Positions 1 to 11,304 of a DNA stretch of 64,000 bases are shown piece by piece. The first letter of the stretch is position 1. Each line of letters opens with the position of its first letter. Position numbers and translations under genes: made by a program. Source of the DNA: Microcyclospora pomicola (taxonomy: Eukaryota; Ascomycota; Dothideomycetes; Capnodiales); assembly GCA_002786065.1 (NCBI GenBank), contig NHNY01000005.1, positions 62,001 to 126,000 on the forward strand, in the 5' to 3' direction. The notes beneath the pieces are model-generated. The model was not told the DNA's origin. It saw nothing but the letters and a program-made list of their open reading frames with translations, and did not search any database.

Positions 1-263
1 TGACCATCGAGGAATACCTTCTCGCTTTGATCTCCCTCCTCGACGAGCTGGCACGACTGGCTCGCAACAGCGTCACACTAGGCGACCACGCGCGGCCGCT
101 GCAGATCGCGCAGTTCATCAAGGATGTGCATGCTGGGTTCCAATTGCTCAATCTGCGGAACGACACGCTGCGGAAGCGGAGCGATGGCATCAAGTACCGC
201 GTGAAGGAGGTCGAGGATGTGGTGTATGATCTCAGTCTTCGAGGATTATTACCCAAGAATTGA
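1..263 (+). CDS. TSN: Translin, C-terminal part (5' end outside window)
   Basis: This is the last 86 or so codons of a translin-family protein; the reading frame enters from the left edge with codons starting at position 3 and stops at 261-263. The residues show the typical helical C-terminus, including the stretch LARLARNSVTLGDHARPLQI and the end motif VEDVVYDLSLRGLLPKN, which is close to the translin ending I know from animals and fission yeast. Translin forms a ring-shaped octamer that binds single-stranded RNA and DNA and, with its partner TRAX, acts as an RNase (C3PO). No intron is visible in this part. The gene converges on TIM9. The assignment is confident for the family, but the N-terminal half cannot be seen. 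Confidence 0.88.
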   Translation, partial: TIEEYLLALISLLDELARLARNSVTLGDHARPLQIAQFIKDVHAGFQLLNLRNDTLRKRSDGIKYRVKEVEDVVYDLSLRGLLPKN

Positions 264-634
264 TGTTGCGGATTGGGGCGGCGCTCATTGAAACAGTGAT
301 GACCATAGGGGTGATTTTGCAACTTCTGAAAAGGTACCGTTGTCTTACATAGCCGAAAGTTGATAGCACGAGTCGAAAGCGTGCTCATACTGTACAACAG
401 TTATACATTGTTCTTAGAATAGTGCTGCGAAGCTCGATCAATGACAGGGGGTTCTGCGCTTGAGTCCACGCTCTTCCCTGCGGCTCCATGTCTCCTGAGG
501 CTGAGCTTCCGCGTAGACCTTGCTCATGTGCCTTACTTCCTTGCCCCCAGCAGAGCAAAGTATACAGCCCCATATCATACACTCTCCACGACGCACCTCC
601 CATAATCACTGCCCCAGCATATTTCCATCTCCTC
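264..634. other. Convergent intergenic region, translin/TIM9
   Basis: About 370 bases between the stop codons of two convergent genes. I see no coding frame, RNA gene or repeat here; it should hold the two 3' UTRs and poly(A) sites. Confidence 0.6.
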
Positions 635-1050
635 CTATCTTCCTCCAATGACACCACCCTGCTGCGCCATGGCCGCATTCTGCTCCTGGAACCTCTCGCC
701 CAACCGCTCCGAGCTCTTGAGAAACTTGTCCACGCAGCGCATCACGCATCCCTCCTCCTTGCTCTGCAGCGATTTGGAGGAGAAGTCGGTCACGCAGTCG
801 TTGAAGCAGCGTTGCACGAGATTGGAGTACATCTGTGGGGCACGTTCAGTCAGATTCGTTGGGAACAGAGTTGGTAGGGCTCCCAGCTGGGTGGTGATGG
901 GCGACAAACGTTCATGAAGTCTTTCATCTGCTTGCGTTCCATGCGTCCCTGCAGGTCGCGCTGCTCGGCCATCGTTAGGCTGTCGGGGCGATGCTGGTCA
1001 GTATGGGGACTCATTCCATCACGTTGGGAGTGTGTGGCTTACGAATCCAT
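635..1050 (-). CDS. TIM9: Mitochondrial intermembrane-space chaperone Tim9 (3 exons)
   Basis: Small Tim chaperone of the mitochondrial intermembrane space, which with Tim10 escorts hydrophobic carrier proteins to the TIM22 complex. Spliced model: exon 1 at 1050-1043 (8 nt), exon 2 at 979-910, exon 3 at 832-635; introns of 63 and 77 bases start GTAAGC and GTTTGT and end in CAG. The product is 91 residues, starting [20 protein letters not shown]. It carries the diagnostic twin CX3C motif: C35-x3-C39, a 15-residue spacer, then C55-x3-C59, the cysteines that form two disulfides after Mia40-dependent import. Length and N-terminal helix match Tim9 rather than Tim8, Tim10 or Tim13. An in-frame ATG lies three codons upstream (1059) and cannot be excluded as the start. 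Only exon 3 is a visible open frame, so simple ORF calling would miss the N-terminus. Confidence 0.92.
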
Positions 1051-2108
1051 GCTTGACATGATTTGTGTGTGTGCGCGGGTCGAGACTTGTGTGCGATTCG
1101 CTGGTAATGGACAGGCGAGGAGTTGTGCGATGGGATGGATCGTTGGTGTTCAACAGCTTCTTAGGTACGACACATAGGACTCGGATTTCTTGGCCGCATA
1201 CCGTCGGTTTGCAGCTTGACGTTCCTTAGCGCCGGTTGCGGCCGCTCAAGGGTTGAAGCCTGAATTTGTGCCTGATTTCACGGCTCGGACTCGCATCCCG
1301 AGTGCCAGCCTGCTTCACCTGGACTGGTCCGACCTGCCAATGGAACCCGACCACTGTCGCCTGCAGTACGTGTACGCTGACGGGCAGTGCAGCGCCATCG
1401 GTCGTACAGTCGCGGGTACATCTGAAGCAACAGGCGCATGTTGGTGCAGCAGCGGGTAGGGTGGATGTATTTATGGCAACAGGGAACAATGTGAAACGGC
1501 CATGCACCTCCACCTGCCACGTCGTACCAGTCTTGACGAGTATAGACGTGCCTTATCCAGTCCCGTACATGAAGTCGACATGCAAATGCGCAATAGGATC
1601 GTTTAGATATGCCAGGTTTCCGCGCCGATCTCCATGCTGCAATACCTACAGAGACACTGTATCTTGGACTGTAGGTAGGTAAGGTATCGTTGATTTCAGG
1701 CGGCGGTTCTTAAAACGCCAAGACAAACCGTCTAGGTGAGCTAGAACTTCCTCTCCTCGCTCCAACAACAACTCGTGTCGCCGACCACCCACCATCCTTG
1801 TGCCTGCAGTCTAGCACCATAATACTCCTGCGTGTGCACTGCACCCGTCCTCTGCAAGCTTCGTATCAATCCGGTAGCATCATCCCGCGCATCTTGCGCC
1901 AGCTGCAGCACGGAACGCGGCGCGCTTCACCTTCACCACAGCCTGCAAGCTCTCCTTGCTCCAATTTCGGCTGACTCGACCTCACGCGTCACTTCACGTG
2001 CCCAGCACCAACTCACACACGCTCGCGCGCAAGTCGTCCTTGTCCCAGCACCCACGGCCAGACGTCTGGATGTGTTAGTCAATCTCCTCGTCGACAACAC
2101 GAGCAGCC
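1051..2108. other. Divergent promoter region, TIM9/RhoGAP
   Basis: About 1.06 kb between two divergent start codons. Overlapping short frames around 1226-1680 exist on both strands but none resembles a protein or has splice-supported extension. The last 300 bases are C/T-rich with many CAC/CTC runs, typical of a long fungal 5' leader for the RhoGAP gene. An ACGCGT hexamer and a CACGTG palindrome lie near 1984-2000. Confidence 0.5.
1984..2000. promoter_or_regulatory. ACGCGT (MCB-like) and CACGTG (E-box) pair
   Basis: ACGCGT sits at 1984-1989 and CACGTG at 1995-2000, about 110-125 bases before the RhoGAP start codon. ACGCGT is the MluI cell-cycle box bound by MBF (Mbp1-Swi6) in yeasts, and CACGTG is a bHLH site. 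The pairing is suggestive for a gene in polarity and wall control, but hexamers of this kind occur by chance and the region may be transcribed leader. Confidence 0.3.
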
Positions 2109-5108
2109 ATGGCGAATGGCGGGCCCTCAGCGGCCGCGCAGCCTGGCCCAGGCGCTGTCAACAAGCCCGTGGCCCCACCAGGACATGCACCGCGTCACCA
2201 GGGCGCGCCCAGCGAGCACACGGAGCAGAAGCGCGACTTGACGAGCTGGTGGAAGAGCTTCAAGCGGAACGACAAGAAAGAACAAGGTACGTTGAGTGTT
2301 TCTTTGGCGTGTTATGTGTGCACAGGCAGGCGGCAGGCGGCAGGCGGCAGGCGACAGGCGACAGGTAGGGAGAATAGCCGGCCAGTAGCAGCAGCAGCGC
2401 GTTTGGCAGGGGACAGTGGGCAGTGAGACAGCAGGGAACAGTTCTGGACGAGTAGCAACAAGGGCTTGATATGCCCAGCTCGCGAAAGGCGATTACTGAC
2501 CTAGCGATTCGCGTAGTATCCCGAGGCATATTCGGTGTGCCACTGTCTGTCAGCGTCGGCTATGCAAACGTGGCCATCAGCCTGTTTGACGACGATGGCA
2601 AGAGCTACATTTATGGCTATGTGCCAATAATTGTCGCAAAATGCGGCGTGTTCCTCAAGGAGAAGGGTGAGTCAATGACATCCAGACTTTTACACGACAG
2701 AAAGGCTAACAGATATAGCCACCGATGTGGAGGGAATCTTTCGTCTCGCAGGCAGCGAAAAGCGCATAAAAGAGCTTAAGCTTGCCTTCGACTCACCCGA
2801 CCGTTATGGCAAGGGCCTCGACTGGACTGGGTTCACAGTGCACGATGCGGCCAACATCCTGCGACGATACTTCAATCAGCTGCCTGAACCCATCATTCCG
2901 CTTGACTTCTACGACAGGTTCCGCCGTCCAATCACTGGTCATCAAGCTGAGGCTGTCGGTAACAACGACTCCAAAACACCCGGTGTTGGCGGCTTCAATC
3001 GTGTGGAGTCAATCAGATCCTTCCAGGCTCTCATCACCGAGTTGCCACCTCTCAATCGACAGCTCCTGTTGTACATTCTTGACCTCCTAGCCGTTTTTGC
3101 AAGCAAGTCAGACATGAACAAGATGACTACGGCGAACCTGTCAGCCATCTTTCAACCCGGCATCCTAAGCCATCCTCAACACGACATGGCGCCAGAAGAA
3201 TACCGATTAAGCCAAGACGTGCTCATATTCCTTATCGAGAACCAAGATCATTTCCTCATTGGTATGCAAGGCACTGCGGCTGACCCAGAAACTGTACGTG
3301 CTGTGCAAAGCGGCGCGGCTGTTCCCGGAACACCTTCAACTCCTACCACGCCCACCCGCTCGAGGACTCTTATCGGTCGGTCGAGTTCGAATGCAAGTGC
3401 CGGTGCAGAGAGCGTCCGTAAATGGGGAGGCCCGCGTCGTAACGTTTCTGTCTCGAGCAAGCACAGCAAACATTCCGAGTCTGGTCCATTGCCTGTGATT
3501 ACTGGCACGGTGAATCCCACTACACCCACAGGTGGAGTCCATCGGAGCAACACTGTCCCATCTAGACGTGGAGCCGGTGCACCTGGCCAGTCTCCGCGCT
3601 TCTCCAGAGACAAGTCATCCGACCCACCTACGCCTGTTGCTGGTGTCACTCCTACTGGCTCAGATGCCTTGACTCCTCGATCGGAATCGTTGAAACAAGC
3701 TCAGGTGGAGCAGCCTGCAGAAACCCTGCAAGTTGCCACCCCAAAGGTCATCTCTGCGTCGTCCAGCGAAGCCACTACTCCCCTTGCAGGGACTGGACTC
3801 GGCAGTGACTCGTCATCTCTCAATACCCAGCTTCAGACTCCTCGAAAAGACACCACTCCACTTCTTGCCCCTCTCGGCACCGATCAGCCTACCGAGCGCG
3901 CGGTCTCCAACACTCCAACCGCCACCACGGTCCACGGTCTATTGGGCTTCCTCAAACAGTCTCCAACCAGCGATAGTGATGGTCGCAAGCCTAACAAGCT
4001 CCAGAAAAAGCGCGTTCCTGGGTCGAGTCTCTCGAGTGCACAGTCCTCAACTCAAGATTTGCCACACGATGGACTACACGAGCCGCCTGTGAAATCACCT
4101 GTTGCTCCGTCATTCACTAGCCCTGTCAAGGAGGCCACGCTGGAGGAACAAGCTGACGAGGATACCAACACGCTGACGGCTCAGAGTAACACGCCAACAG
4201 TCCCTAGCACCCCTCAGCGGCACACAACAGACTCTACCTTGAAACCTTCAATCTCTCCAACGCACTCATACCACTCGCATACTGATCAGTCTGATGCTGA
4301 TCTCGTCGGCGATGATATGCCAGCTCAAGGCTCAGACGAACCCGACAGAGAGAAGAAGAGGCACAGATGGAGACTCTCGCGCGCGCAGAACAAGATTGCA
4401 ACTCCTGGTGGCCCCTCTGCAACCAATACGATCGGCACTACTCAAGGCGCGCGGGAGCAAGCATCTCGATCCACGTTTGCTAGCAGCCAACCTCGCAGGA
4501 GCTTCCAAGAGTCTATCGCAACTGGATCTGTCGCCACCGAGCCTACTATTGGACAGTCCGCACCATCGCAGCCAAGTCAATCCTTACAGAGCTCTAGCAC
4601 AGATCCGGTCTTCTCCGATTCCGAGAAAGAGAAAGAGAAGAAGGGCCCGATGTCTTGGATCAGAGGCAAGTTACAGGAGCGAAAAGATAAGGAGGCGGAG
4701 AAGCGGTCCAAGACTCCAGACAGGAACCGCGAGCGCGCCGAAAGCAAACACGACCCTAACACGATGCCTCCTGCTTTTGACGCCGATTTGGCGCTCAGAA
4801 AGAAGTCAATGGAACAGGCGCAACAGGCCTCGACCACGGCCACATCAGCGCCGTTGGTCTCAGCGCAAGCTCCTACCGAAAGCACGCCGTACGACGCAGC
4901 GTCTATCACCACCGTCAAGCAGCCAACGCACGAGCCAAACTCGGCCAGTCCACCATCCGAGCCGGCGATCGCACCTGCAGCTGCTCCTTCGACTCTACCG
5001 GTGGTCGGTGACTCACGACCTGGCACGGCTTTGACTGCCTCTGAGTTTATCAAGGAAGCTGAACGTTCACAGCTCGCTTCTGCTGCTCCGACCTCTGAGC
5101 AGAAATAG
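2109..5108 (+). CDS. SAC7: Rho GTPase-activating protein, SAC7/BAG7-like (3 exons)
   Basis: RhoGAP expected to switch off Rho1-type GTPases and so restrain cell-wall integrity and actin signalling at the cortex. Exons 2109-2286, 2526-2666 and 2719-5108; both junctions restore frame (G|GC and G|CC) and the product is 902 residues. The RhoGAP domain spans roughly residues 63-250: the arginine finger is R115 in VEGIFRLAGS, preceded by SYIYGYVPIIVAKCGVFLKE and followed by LDWTGFTVHDAANILRRYFN, a pattern matching yeast Sac7 and Bag7. The remaining 650 residues are low-complexity Ser/Thr/Pro/Ala sequence with many TP and SP sites and two basic stretches (around KKRHRWRLSR and KKGPMSWIRGKL), likely membrane- or kinase-regulated. 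The first 59 residues are also disordered. Intron 1 carries a 7-base minisatellite. The start has ATG in the context AGCCATGG, which is favourable. Confidence 0.9.
2323..2365. repeat. 7-base minisatellite in RhoGAP intron 1
   Basis: Five head-to-tail copies of a 7-mer: CAGGCGG at 2327, 2334 and 2341, then CAGGCGA at 2348 and 2355, flanked by partial CAGG units. It lies inside the 239-base first intron, one of the longest in the window, so copy-number change would not touch the protein. Confidence 0.9.
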
Positions 5109-5783
5109 ATTTTTCCATTCCTCATCCACAGCAACGAGGGCAATGGCTACAGCGGAGAGTGCTTACTCTCTGCTATCGTCTCACTTGTTGCCAGTTTCTT
5201 TCCTTTGTGTTTACGACGCTTGATACCTGGAATAGATGAGATGCTTGCACACTCATGCGCGTGGGTTGGAGAAGAGGAAACCGATGGATATTCCAGCTTT
5301 GCATCGCAGAAGTTTGGAAACCATTGTGTTTACATCTTGAACCCTATGCCGTTGACTGGCGAGCGAGCGCAACGTTGAGCCATCCAACCATCTTCCATTT
5401 GGAGCAAGAGTGGCTTGCAGGGAGTAATGAGTATGGGCGGAAAGGGGGGAAAGATCAGAGCGTATAGACAGAGTGGCAGTCCGCGAAAGAGATGCCTGGC
5501 GAAGACGAGCATCCAGGCAAGAAGGTTGCTGAGGGCCTCTAGCGTGAGTGTTCAAAGTGTAGATACCAAGCCTTTGCCCATATCAGCGCCAACCGCTGTG
5601 GTCACAATGCTTCTCGTCACTTGCTGCAAGACTCTCAACGTGACTCCATTGTTTTGGCAATTAGTCCATGAGTAAAACCATTGACATTTCATGATATTGA
5701 AAGTCTTGCTGCACCCCCAAACTCCTCGCTAAATGACACTGAAGCACTCGCTTCACCTAACCTCAAGCATGCCCACCTGTCTT
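5109..5783. other. Convergent intergenic region, RhoGAP/IMP4
   Basis: About 675 bases between two convergent stop codons. Short overlapping frames on both strands show no family resemblance. I see no RNA gene or repeat; it should contain 3' UTRs. Confidence 0.55.
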
Positions 5784-6721
5784 TCACAAATAATCCTTCT
5801 TCTTGCTGGTTCGGGTATACTGGTTCATATGCCATTCGACATCACCTTCTTTATTCTCCGCCGTCCCCTGCCGGATCTCAAACAACCGCATCGTCATGCG
5901 CGGGCCCACCTCCGCCAGCTCGACGCTCTGATACCCCGTCTTGACGAACACGTGATGGCGCACCTCGATGCTATCCTCGATGTTTTTGAACGTGACGATG
6001 CGCGAGCCCAGCTTCGTGCCGCCGTCGCGCGGCGGGAAGAGGTGTTGCAGGATCTTGACGACCCGCTTGCCCAGCTTCGTGGTGAAGCCCTCGAAGATCA
6101 AGTGTGGGTAGCTTTCGCTGACGGTGCCGCGCGAGGCGTTGGGGATGTCGTGACGAAGCACGACGTTGTGCAGGGAGAAGGAGGCCGTCGGGCCGTGGGG
6201 AAAGTGCGAGATCGTCATGGCCGTGGGCGTGCCGCGGTGCTCGTGCAGCAGTATCACATCGCTCAGCCCGCTGCTTTTCGCGCTGCTCACCAGGTTCGGC
6301 AGGACCAGGTTGCCGCGGTTCAGTCGGATCGCGGTCGGTAGCAGCAGTCGAATCTCCTTGGCGAAACTTCCCAACCGGCTGCTGGGGTCTCGGGAGGTGG
6401 TCACCAGGACGCGAGGGTCGACCACCCCGGAAAGGTAGCTGTATTCGTCGTCGAGTTCGAGTTCTTCCTCGGTCGTTCGGTCGGCGCGCGTCTCGTCATA
6501 CTTGTAGTCCTGTCGAAGTTGCTTGTCGTTGGCTATGCTGGGATCAAGTGGTTTGCCAGACGCCAACGAGGCCTTCAACTTGGCTCGTTTCTCGCTGATC
6601 TCTGCATCTCGAAGAGTGAGAGCTCGACGGTAGCTGTGACCTATTAGCGACACTCCGGTGACTTGGGGCGCGTTAGACTGTACAGGTAATCCCTCCGTTG
6701 CCTTGCCTGTCTCCGAATCAT
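5784..6721 (-). CDS. IMP4: U3 snoRNP protein Imp4 (2 exons)
   Basis: Component of the U3 snoRNP/small-subunit processome that, with Imp3 and Mpp10, pairs U3 with pre-18S rRNA in the nucleolus. Exon 1 is 6721-6684 (38 nt) and exon 2 is 6633-5784; the 50-base intron begins GTACAG and ends TCACAG, giving 295 residues, close to yeast Imp4 at 290. The N-terminus begins [20 protein letters not shown], the classic Imp4 start. A Brix domain covers roughly residues 85-270, beginning with [20 protein letters not shown] and including [20 protein letters not shown]; the end is lysine-rich (SKKKDYL). An apparent start at 6653 is an intron read-through and should be rejected. It shares a divergent promoter with UPF1. 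Confidence 0.95.
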
Positions 6722-7081
6722 GCTATGCGAATGTGACGTTCAGTAGTGAAGTCTTCAGAAGTTTTCATGTGATGCGGTCAACTTTTGCTACGGGTGGTGC
6801 CGCCAAGAGTTTTTGAATCTGCAGGGTTCCGTCAACAGCGGCAACAAAGACGAAGCACTTCTGGAACGACAATCACCACCTCACACTCGCTCTCGGCAAG
6901 GCGAAGTGGTGACCAGTCCAGCGAATTACCGACCTCTCACCTGCTCAGCACTGATATTGCTGAGACTCTCGAGAGGAGCGGATGACACCACAGCGAGGAA
7001 ACTCCACCCCACCACTCCGCCGCCGCCACCACCCCTACTGCTCCAAAGTGCGCTGATCGTTCGAGCTTCACCAAACGCGCC
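6722..7081. promoter_or_regulatory. Divergent promoter of IMP4 and UPF1
   Basis: A 360-base region between the two start codons serves both genes. It is rich in CAC/CTC near UPF1, with no clear TATA box, as expected for housekeeping genes. The UPF1 start sits in the strong context CGCCATGG. Confidence 0.6.
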
Positions 7082-10000
7082 ATGGAAGGGGTTTTCACCC
7101 ACGCCGGCAACCATCTCGTTGGCGACTCCACCTCTGCTATCAACGAAGGTGACGACATCTCCACCCTCGACGCTGGCGAAAGCGCGCTCGACAGTGAATA
7201 TGGTCGCGGCAATTTGAACGGGGGGCCTCGCAGACGCCGGGTCGGAGAAGATGAAGAAGGCGATGCCTACGACGACGATGATCTGGAGTCTTTGGCGAGC
7301 CGAGCTGTCAACGGCGTGAATGGACAAGCTGGTCAGGTACAGGAAGAAGAGGTCGAGCTACCCGCACACGCCTGCGCATACTGCGGAATTCACAACCCCA
7401 GCTCCGTCGTCAAGTGCTTGACTTGTGCGAAGTGGTTCTGCTCGGCGAGAGGAAACACTTCGTCCAGCCACATCATCAATCACCTGGTCCGCGCACGCCA
7501 CAAGGAAGTCCAGCTTCATCCATCCTCGCCGCTTGGCGACACGACCTTGGAGTGCTACAACTGCGGTACGAAGAATGTGTTCCTCCTCGGATTCATTCCC
7601 GCCAAGAGTGACACGGTGGTCGTCTTGCTCTGCCGTCAGCCATGTGCTGCCATGCCGAGCAGCAAGGATATGAACTGGGACACCTCGAAATGGCAGCCGC
7701 TGATTGAAGACCGGTCGTTTCTCCCATGGCTCGTCAACGCGCCGACAGATCAAGAGCAAATGCGAGCCCGCCACCTTCTCCCGCAAGTAATCGCTAAATT
7801 GGAAGAGATGTGGAAGGAGAATAGCAGTGCTACGATTCAAGATCTGGAGAAGGGTGCGGGTGTTGACGACGAACCTGCTCCGGTCCTGCTTCGCTACGAT
7901 GACGCCTTTCAATACCAGAATGTCTTTGGGCCATTGGTCAAGATCGAGGCCGATTACGACCGCCGACTCAAGGAGGCGCAATCACAGGACAACTTGATCG
8001 TTCGCTGGGACTTTGGTCTGAACAACAAGCATCTGGCTTCTTTTGTTCTGCCCAAGTTGGAGCTCGGAGACGTCAAGCTGGCGGTAGGAGATGAGATGCG
8101 TCTGCGCTACGTCGGTGAGCTGCGCCCTCATTGGGAAGGCGTTGGGTATGTGATTAAGATTCCAAACAACCAGAGTGACGAGGTGACCATTGAGCTTCGA
8201 TCGCGTGGCGACCACAAGAGCATCCCGACAGAGTGCACTCACAACTTCACGGCCGATTATGTATGGAAAGCGACCTCTTTCGATCGTATGCAACACGCCA
8301 TGAAGACGTTCGCCATCGATGAGATGTCCGTTTCAGGCTATATCTTTCATCGCTTGCTGGGCCACGAGGTCGCCGCTGCTCCCATGAAGGTTAACATGCC
8401 TCGCAAATTTAGCGTGCCAAACCTCCCGGATCTCAACGCCTCGCAGATCAGTGCCGTTCGATCAGTCTTGCAACGGCCTCTCAGTCTGATTCAAGGTCCG
8501 CCCGGTACTGGAAAGACCGTGACGTCTGCAACCATCATCTACCATTTGTCCAAGATCAATGGTGGCCAGGTTCTTGTGTGCGCACCTTCCAACGTAGCGG
8601 TCGATCAATTGTGCGAGCGCATCCACAAGACAGGTCTCAAGGCCGTTCGTGTCACTGCTAAGTCCCGCGAGGATGTCGAGTCCGCGGTGGGATTCTTGTC
8701 ATTGCACAGACAGGTACAGATGAACGACACCAACGTCGAGCTTAACAAGCTTAACCAGCTCAAGGCCGAGTTGGGTGAGCTGTCCAGCCAGGACGAAAAG
8801 AAATACAAAACCTTAACTCGCGCGGCCGAACGTGAAATTCTAAGTAACGCCGATGTCATTTGCTGCACGTGTGTTGGTGCTGGCGATCCCCGTCTTGCGA
8901 AGCTCAAGTTCAGGACTGTTCTTATCGACGAAAGCACGCAATCAGCAGAACCGGAATGTATGATTCCGCTTGTTCTGGGATGTAAGCAGGTCGTACTTGT
9001 CGGCGATCATCAACAGCTTGGACCTGTCATCATGAACAAGAAAGCCGCCAAAGCTGGTTTGAACCAATCCCTCTTTGAGCGACTCGTCATCCTGGGCTGT
9101 GCTCCCATCAGACTGCAGGTGCAGTACCGTATGCATCCGTGTCTCTCCGAGTTTCCGTCCAACATGTTCTATGAAGGTTCCCTGCAGAACGGCATTACCC
9201 AAATGGATCGCATTCGAAAGGACGTTGACTTCCCGTGGCCAGTCGCTGACAGCCCCATGATGTTCTGGTCGAACTTGGGTAACGAGGAGATCAGTGCGTC
9301 TGGTACCTCATACCTCAACCGTACAGAAGCTTCCAACGTCGAAAAGATTGTGACTCGATTTTTCAAGGCTGGTGTAAAGTCAGAGGCCATCGGTATCATC
9401 ACACCCTACGAAGGGCAGCGGTCTTATGTCGTACAAAGCATGCAACAGACTGGTACCTTCCGCAAGGAGGTCTACAAAGAGATCGAAGTCGCCTCTGTGG
9501 ACGCTTTCCAGGGTCGTGAAAAGGACTTCATCGTGCTGTCTTGTGTGCGTAGCAACGATCACCAGGGCATCGGCTTCTTGTCGGATCCTCGACGTTTGAA
9601 CGTTGCACTTACTCGTGCCAAGTACGGTCTTGTTATCCTGGGAAATCCGAAGGTGCTCAGTAAGCACCCCTTGTGGCACTACCTCTTGCTTCACTTCAAG
9701 GAGCGCAACTGTTTGGTTGAAGGACCTCTTAACAACCTCCAAACCTCCCTTCTTCAATTCAGCAGGCCGAAGACGTCTTACCGTGGACCACAGCGCTACC
9801 AGATGGCATACCAGCATGCGAACCACATGGCAGCTGCGACTGGATCTCGTCTCAATGGTGGCCGCCGTGACGGCCCTGCCATGGCAGGTGGAGACAATGG
9901 TAGCGTGGTTGGCTACATCCCTGATGATGTCTCTTCGGTGCACTCCTCTGCTCTTGGTGGCGCTGCCCTTCCCAGCCAATTCCCGCCCATGTTTCAGGGC

Positions 10001-10372
10001 TTCCAGGAATCTTGGCCAGTCTTGCAAGGCAATCAGCGCAACGGGGCATCAGCTACAAAGCCACACCATGCACCTGCTTCTGTTGCGGGAGAGAGTGTTG
10101 CGGCTAGCGAACTCACAGACGTCACCACGAATGGCTCAGCCAAGCCCGGTCACGGCGGTGTCAGCATTGCTGGTTTAAGCATCAACGATCTGAACAAGCA
10201 GGCATCACTTTCGCAGTCTGATAAGCTACGCCGTTACGTCGAAGGCCAAGTTCCGACCCAATTGCCCATCGGTGCTGGAAGAAATCGAAGCACGCTCGAG
10301 CAGGACGAGGATGCTCGTAGCGTGAGCACAGCTTTTGCGTCCCAGGTTGGGGGTGTAGGTGCCTACGACTGA
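7082..10372 (+). CDS. UPF1: ATP-dependent RNA helicase Upf1 (NMD factor)
   Basis: Superfamily 1 RNA helicase that drives nonsense-mediated mRNA decay in the cytoplasm, working with Upf2, Upf3 and the release factors. It is a single exon of 1096 residues. The Cys/His-rich Upf2-binding domain runs from about C97 ([22 protein letters not shown]) to about residue 188 (LLCRQPC). The helicase core has Walker A GPPGTGKT near 472-479, motif II LIDESTQ near 614, QYRMHP near 680, [11 protein letters not shown] near 806 and VALTRAK near 841. The acidic N-terminus (residues 60-85) and the disordered C-tail after about 900 are typical of fungal Upf1. Every catalytic motif is intact, so an active enzyme is expected. 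The call is certain by family signature. Confidence 0.98.
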   Translation: MEGVFTHAGNHLVGDSTSAINEGDDISTLDAGESALDSEYGRGNLNGGPRRRRVGEDEEGDAYDDDDLESLASRAVNGVNGQAGQVQEEEVELPAHACAYCGIHNPSSVVKCLTCAKWFCSARGNTSSSHIINHLVRARHKEVQLHPSSPLGDTTLECYNCGTKNVFLLGFIPAKSDTVVVLLCRQPCAAMPSSKDMNWDTSKWQPLIEDRSFLPWLVNAPTDQEQMRARHLLPQVIAKLEEMWKENSSATIQDLEKGAGVDDEPAPVLLRYDDAFQYQNVFGPLVKIEADYDRRLKEAQSQDNLIVRWDFGLNNKHLASFVLPKLELGDVKLAVGDEMRLRYVGELRPHWEGVGYVIKIPNNQSDEVTIELRSRGDHKSIPTECTHNFTADYVWKATSFDRMQHAMKTFAIDEMSVSGYIFHRLLGHEVAAAPMKVNMPRKFSVPNLPDLNASQISAVRSVLQRPLSLIQGPPGTGKTVTSATIIYHLSKINGGQVLVCAPSNVAVDQLCERIHKTGLKAVRVTAKSREDVESAVGFLSLHRQVQMNDTNVELNKLNQLKAELGELSSQDEKKYKTLTRAAEREILSNADVICCTCVGAGDPRLAKLKFRTVLIDESTQSAEPECMIPLVLGCKQVVLVGDHQQLGPVIMNKKAAKAGLNQSLFERLVILGCAPIRLQVQYRMHPCLSEFPSNMFYEGSLQNGITQMDRIRKDVDFPWPVADSPMMFWSNLGNEEISASGTSYLNRTEASNVEKIVTRFFKAGVKSEAIGIITPYEGQRSYVVQSMQQTGTFRKEVYKEIEVASVDAFQGREKDFIVLSCVRSNDHQGIGFLSDPRRLNVALTRAKYGLVILGNPKVLSKHPLWHYLLLHFKERNCLVEGPLNNLQTSLLQFSRPKTSYRGPQRYQMAYQHANHMAAATGSRLNGGRRDGPAMAGGDNGSVVGYIPDDVSSVHSSALGGAALPSQFPPMFQGFQESWPVLQGNQRNGASATKPHHAPASVAGESVAASELTDVTTNGSAKPGHGGVSIAGLSINDLNKQASLSQSDKLRRYVEGQVPTQLPIGAGRNRSTLEQDEDARSVSTAFASQVGGVGAYD

Positions 10373-11304
10373 TTCAAGCTTGAACGTTCCTCCATGCTGC
10401 ACCCAGCATTATGCTCTTCTCACAAAGTAACCTCATGCCGTCTATGACATGGTGGTATATGTTGACGAGCTTTGCGACATCAGAAAGGAGAGATCTTGAC
10501 CATCAGAAGTGCTTCTGTTGGAAGCTCATAAGTTACCAACACGATAAAAGACCACAAGCCACACTACAGGCGAAGTCAACCAACACTCCGACAAAGGCCG
10601 GTGATTCTACGCAGGCGAAGCGAGCTGCGACAATGCTGAATGTCTTTCCACCAGGTGGTATGCAGACAGCAGAGGTCCGCCACCGACCAGACAAGAATAC
10701 TCTACCAGCACCATCAGCCGCTCGTGTTACCGGTCGCCCACGGCAGTACGTCCGCGAACACCATTACACGGCTTCAGCGGGGTGCTGGTCAGACAGACGC
10801 GAAAAGAGACAGAAAGTAGTAACTTGGTGATGCGTTGTTTTTTTGCTTTCGATCGAAGCTCAGTCACTCCTTTACACTTCTCCGAGCTCTACCTTAGTAA
10901 CATGTTTTGCCTCACACTGTTGGCCAGAGATCGGAATGAAATTTCATGTCGATCCATTTTGTCTTCCTTTTTGCCGCATGTCTGTGAACTTGCAAGCTGA
11001 AGCTATCTGTATTGTCCATGATGATTGAATCTCGCGCTGGTCGAGTCTGGCCAGAATGCATGCTTCGCTGCGCAAATAGATGATAATATTAATGTATCGA
11101 CTCTGCTGCATTAGTGCGCACCGGCGATGTTGCCTGAGGCAGAGATATAGAAATGGTCTTTGGTCACCCACCATGCCAAGACTTCGACTGGCGGGTGCTC
11201 CCTCTTCCAGAGCGCACACCGAAGTTGGTGGTCTGCCGCAAATTCACGATCGCTTCTGATCGCAGACTTCTTGACAAGCAACACAGAAGTGTCCATCGCC
11301 AACC
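10373..11304. other. Intergenic region, UPF1 3' flank and RPL5 upstream
   Basis: About 930 bases between tandem genes. A 139-codon open frame at 10411-10830 lacks any recognisable motif and starts 38 bases after the UPF1 stop; I treat it as 3' UTR. The last 300 bases should hold the RPL5 promoter. No RNA gene is seen. Confidence 0.5.

Noticed and set aside
5733-6341. 202-codon plus-strand frame
   Set aside because: It lies antisense to the well-supported Imp4 gene.
10411-10830. 139-codon frame downstream of UPF1
   Set aside because: It begins 38 bases after the UPF1 stop, has no motif and is best explained as 3' UTR.
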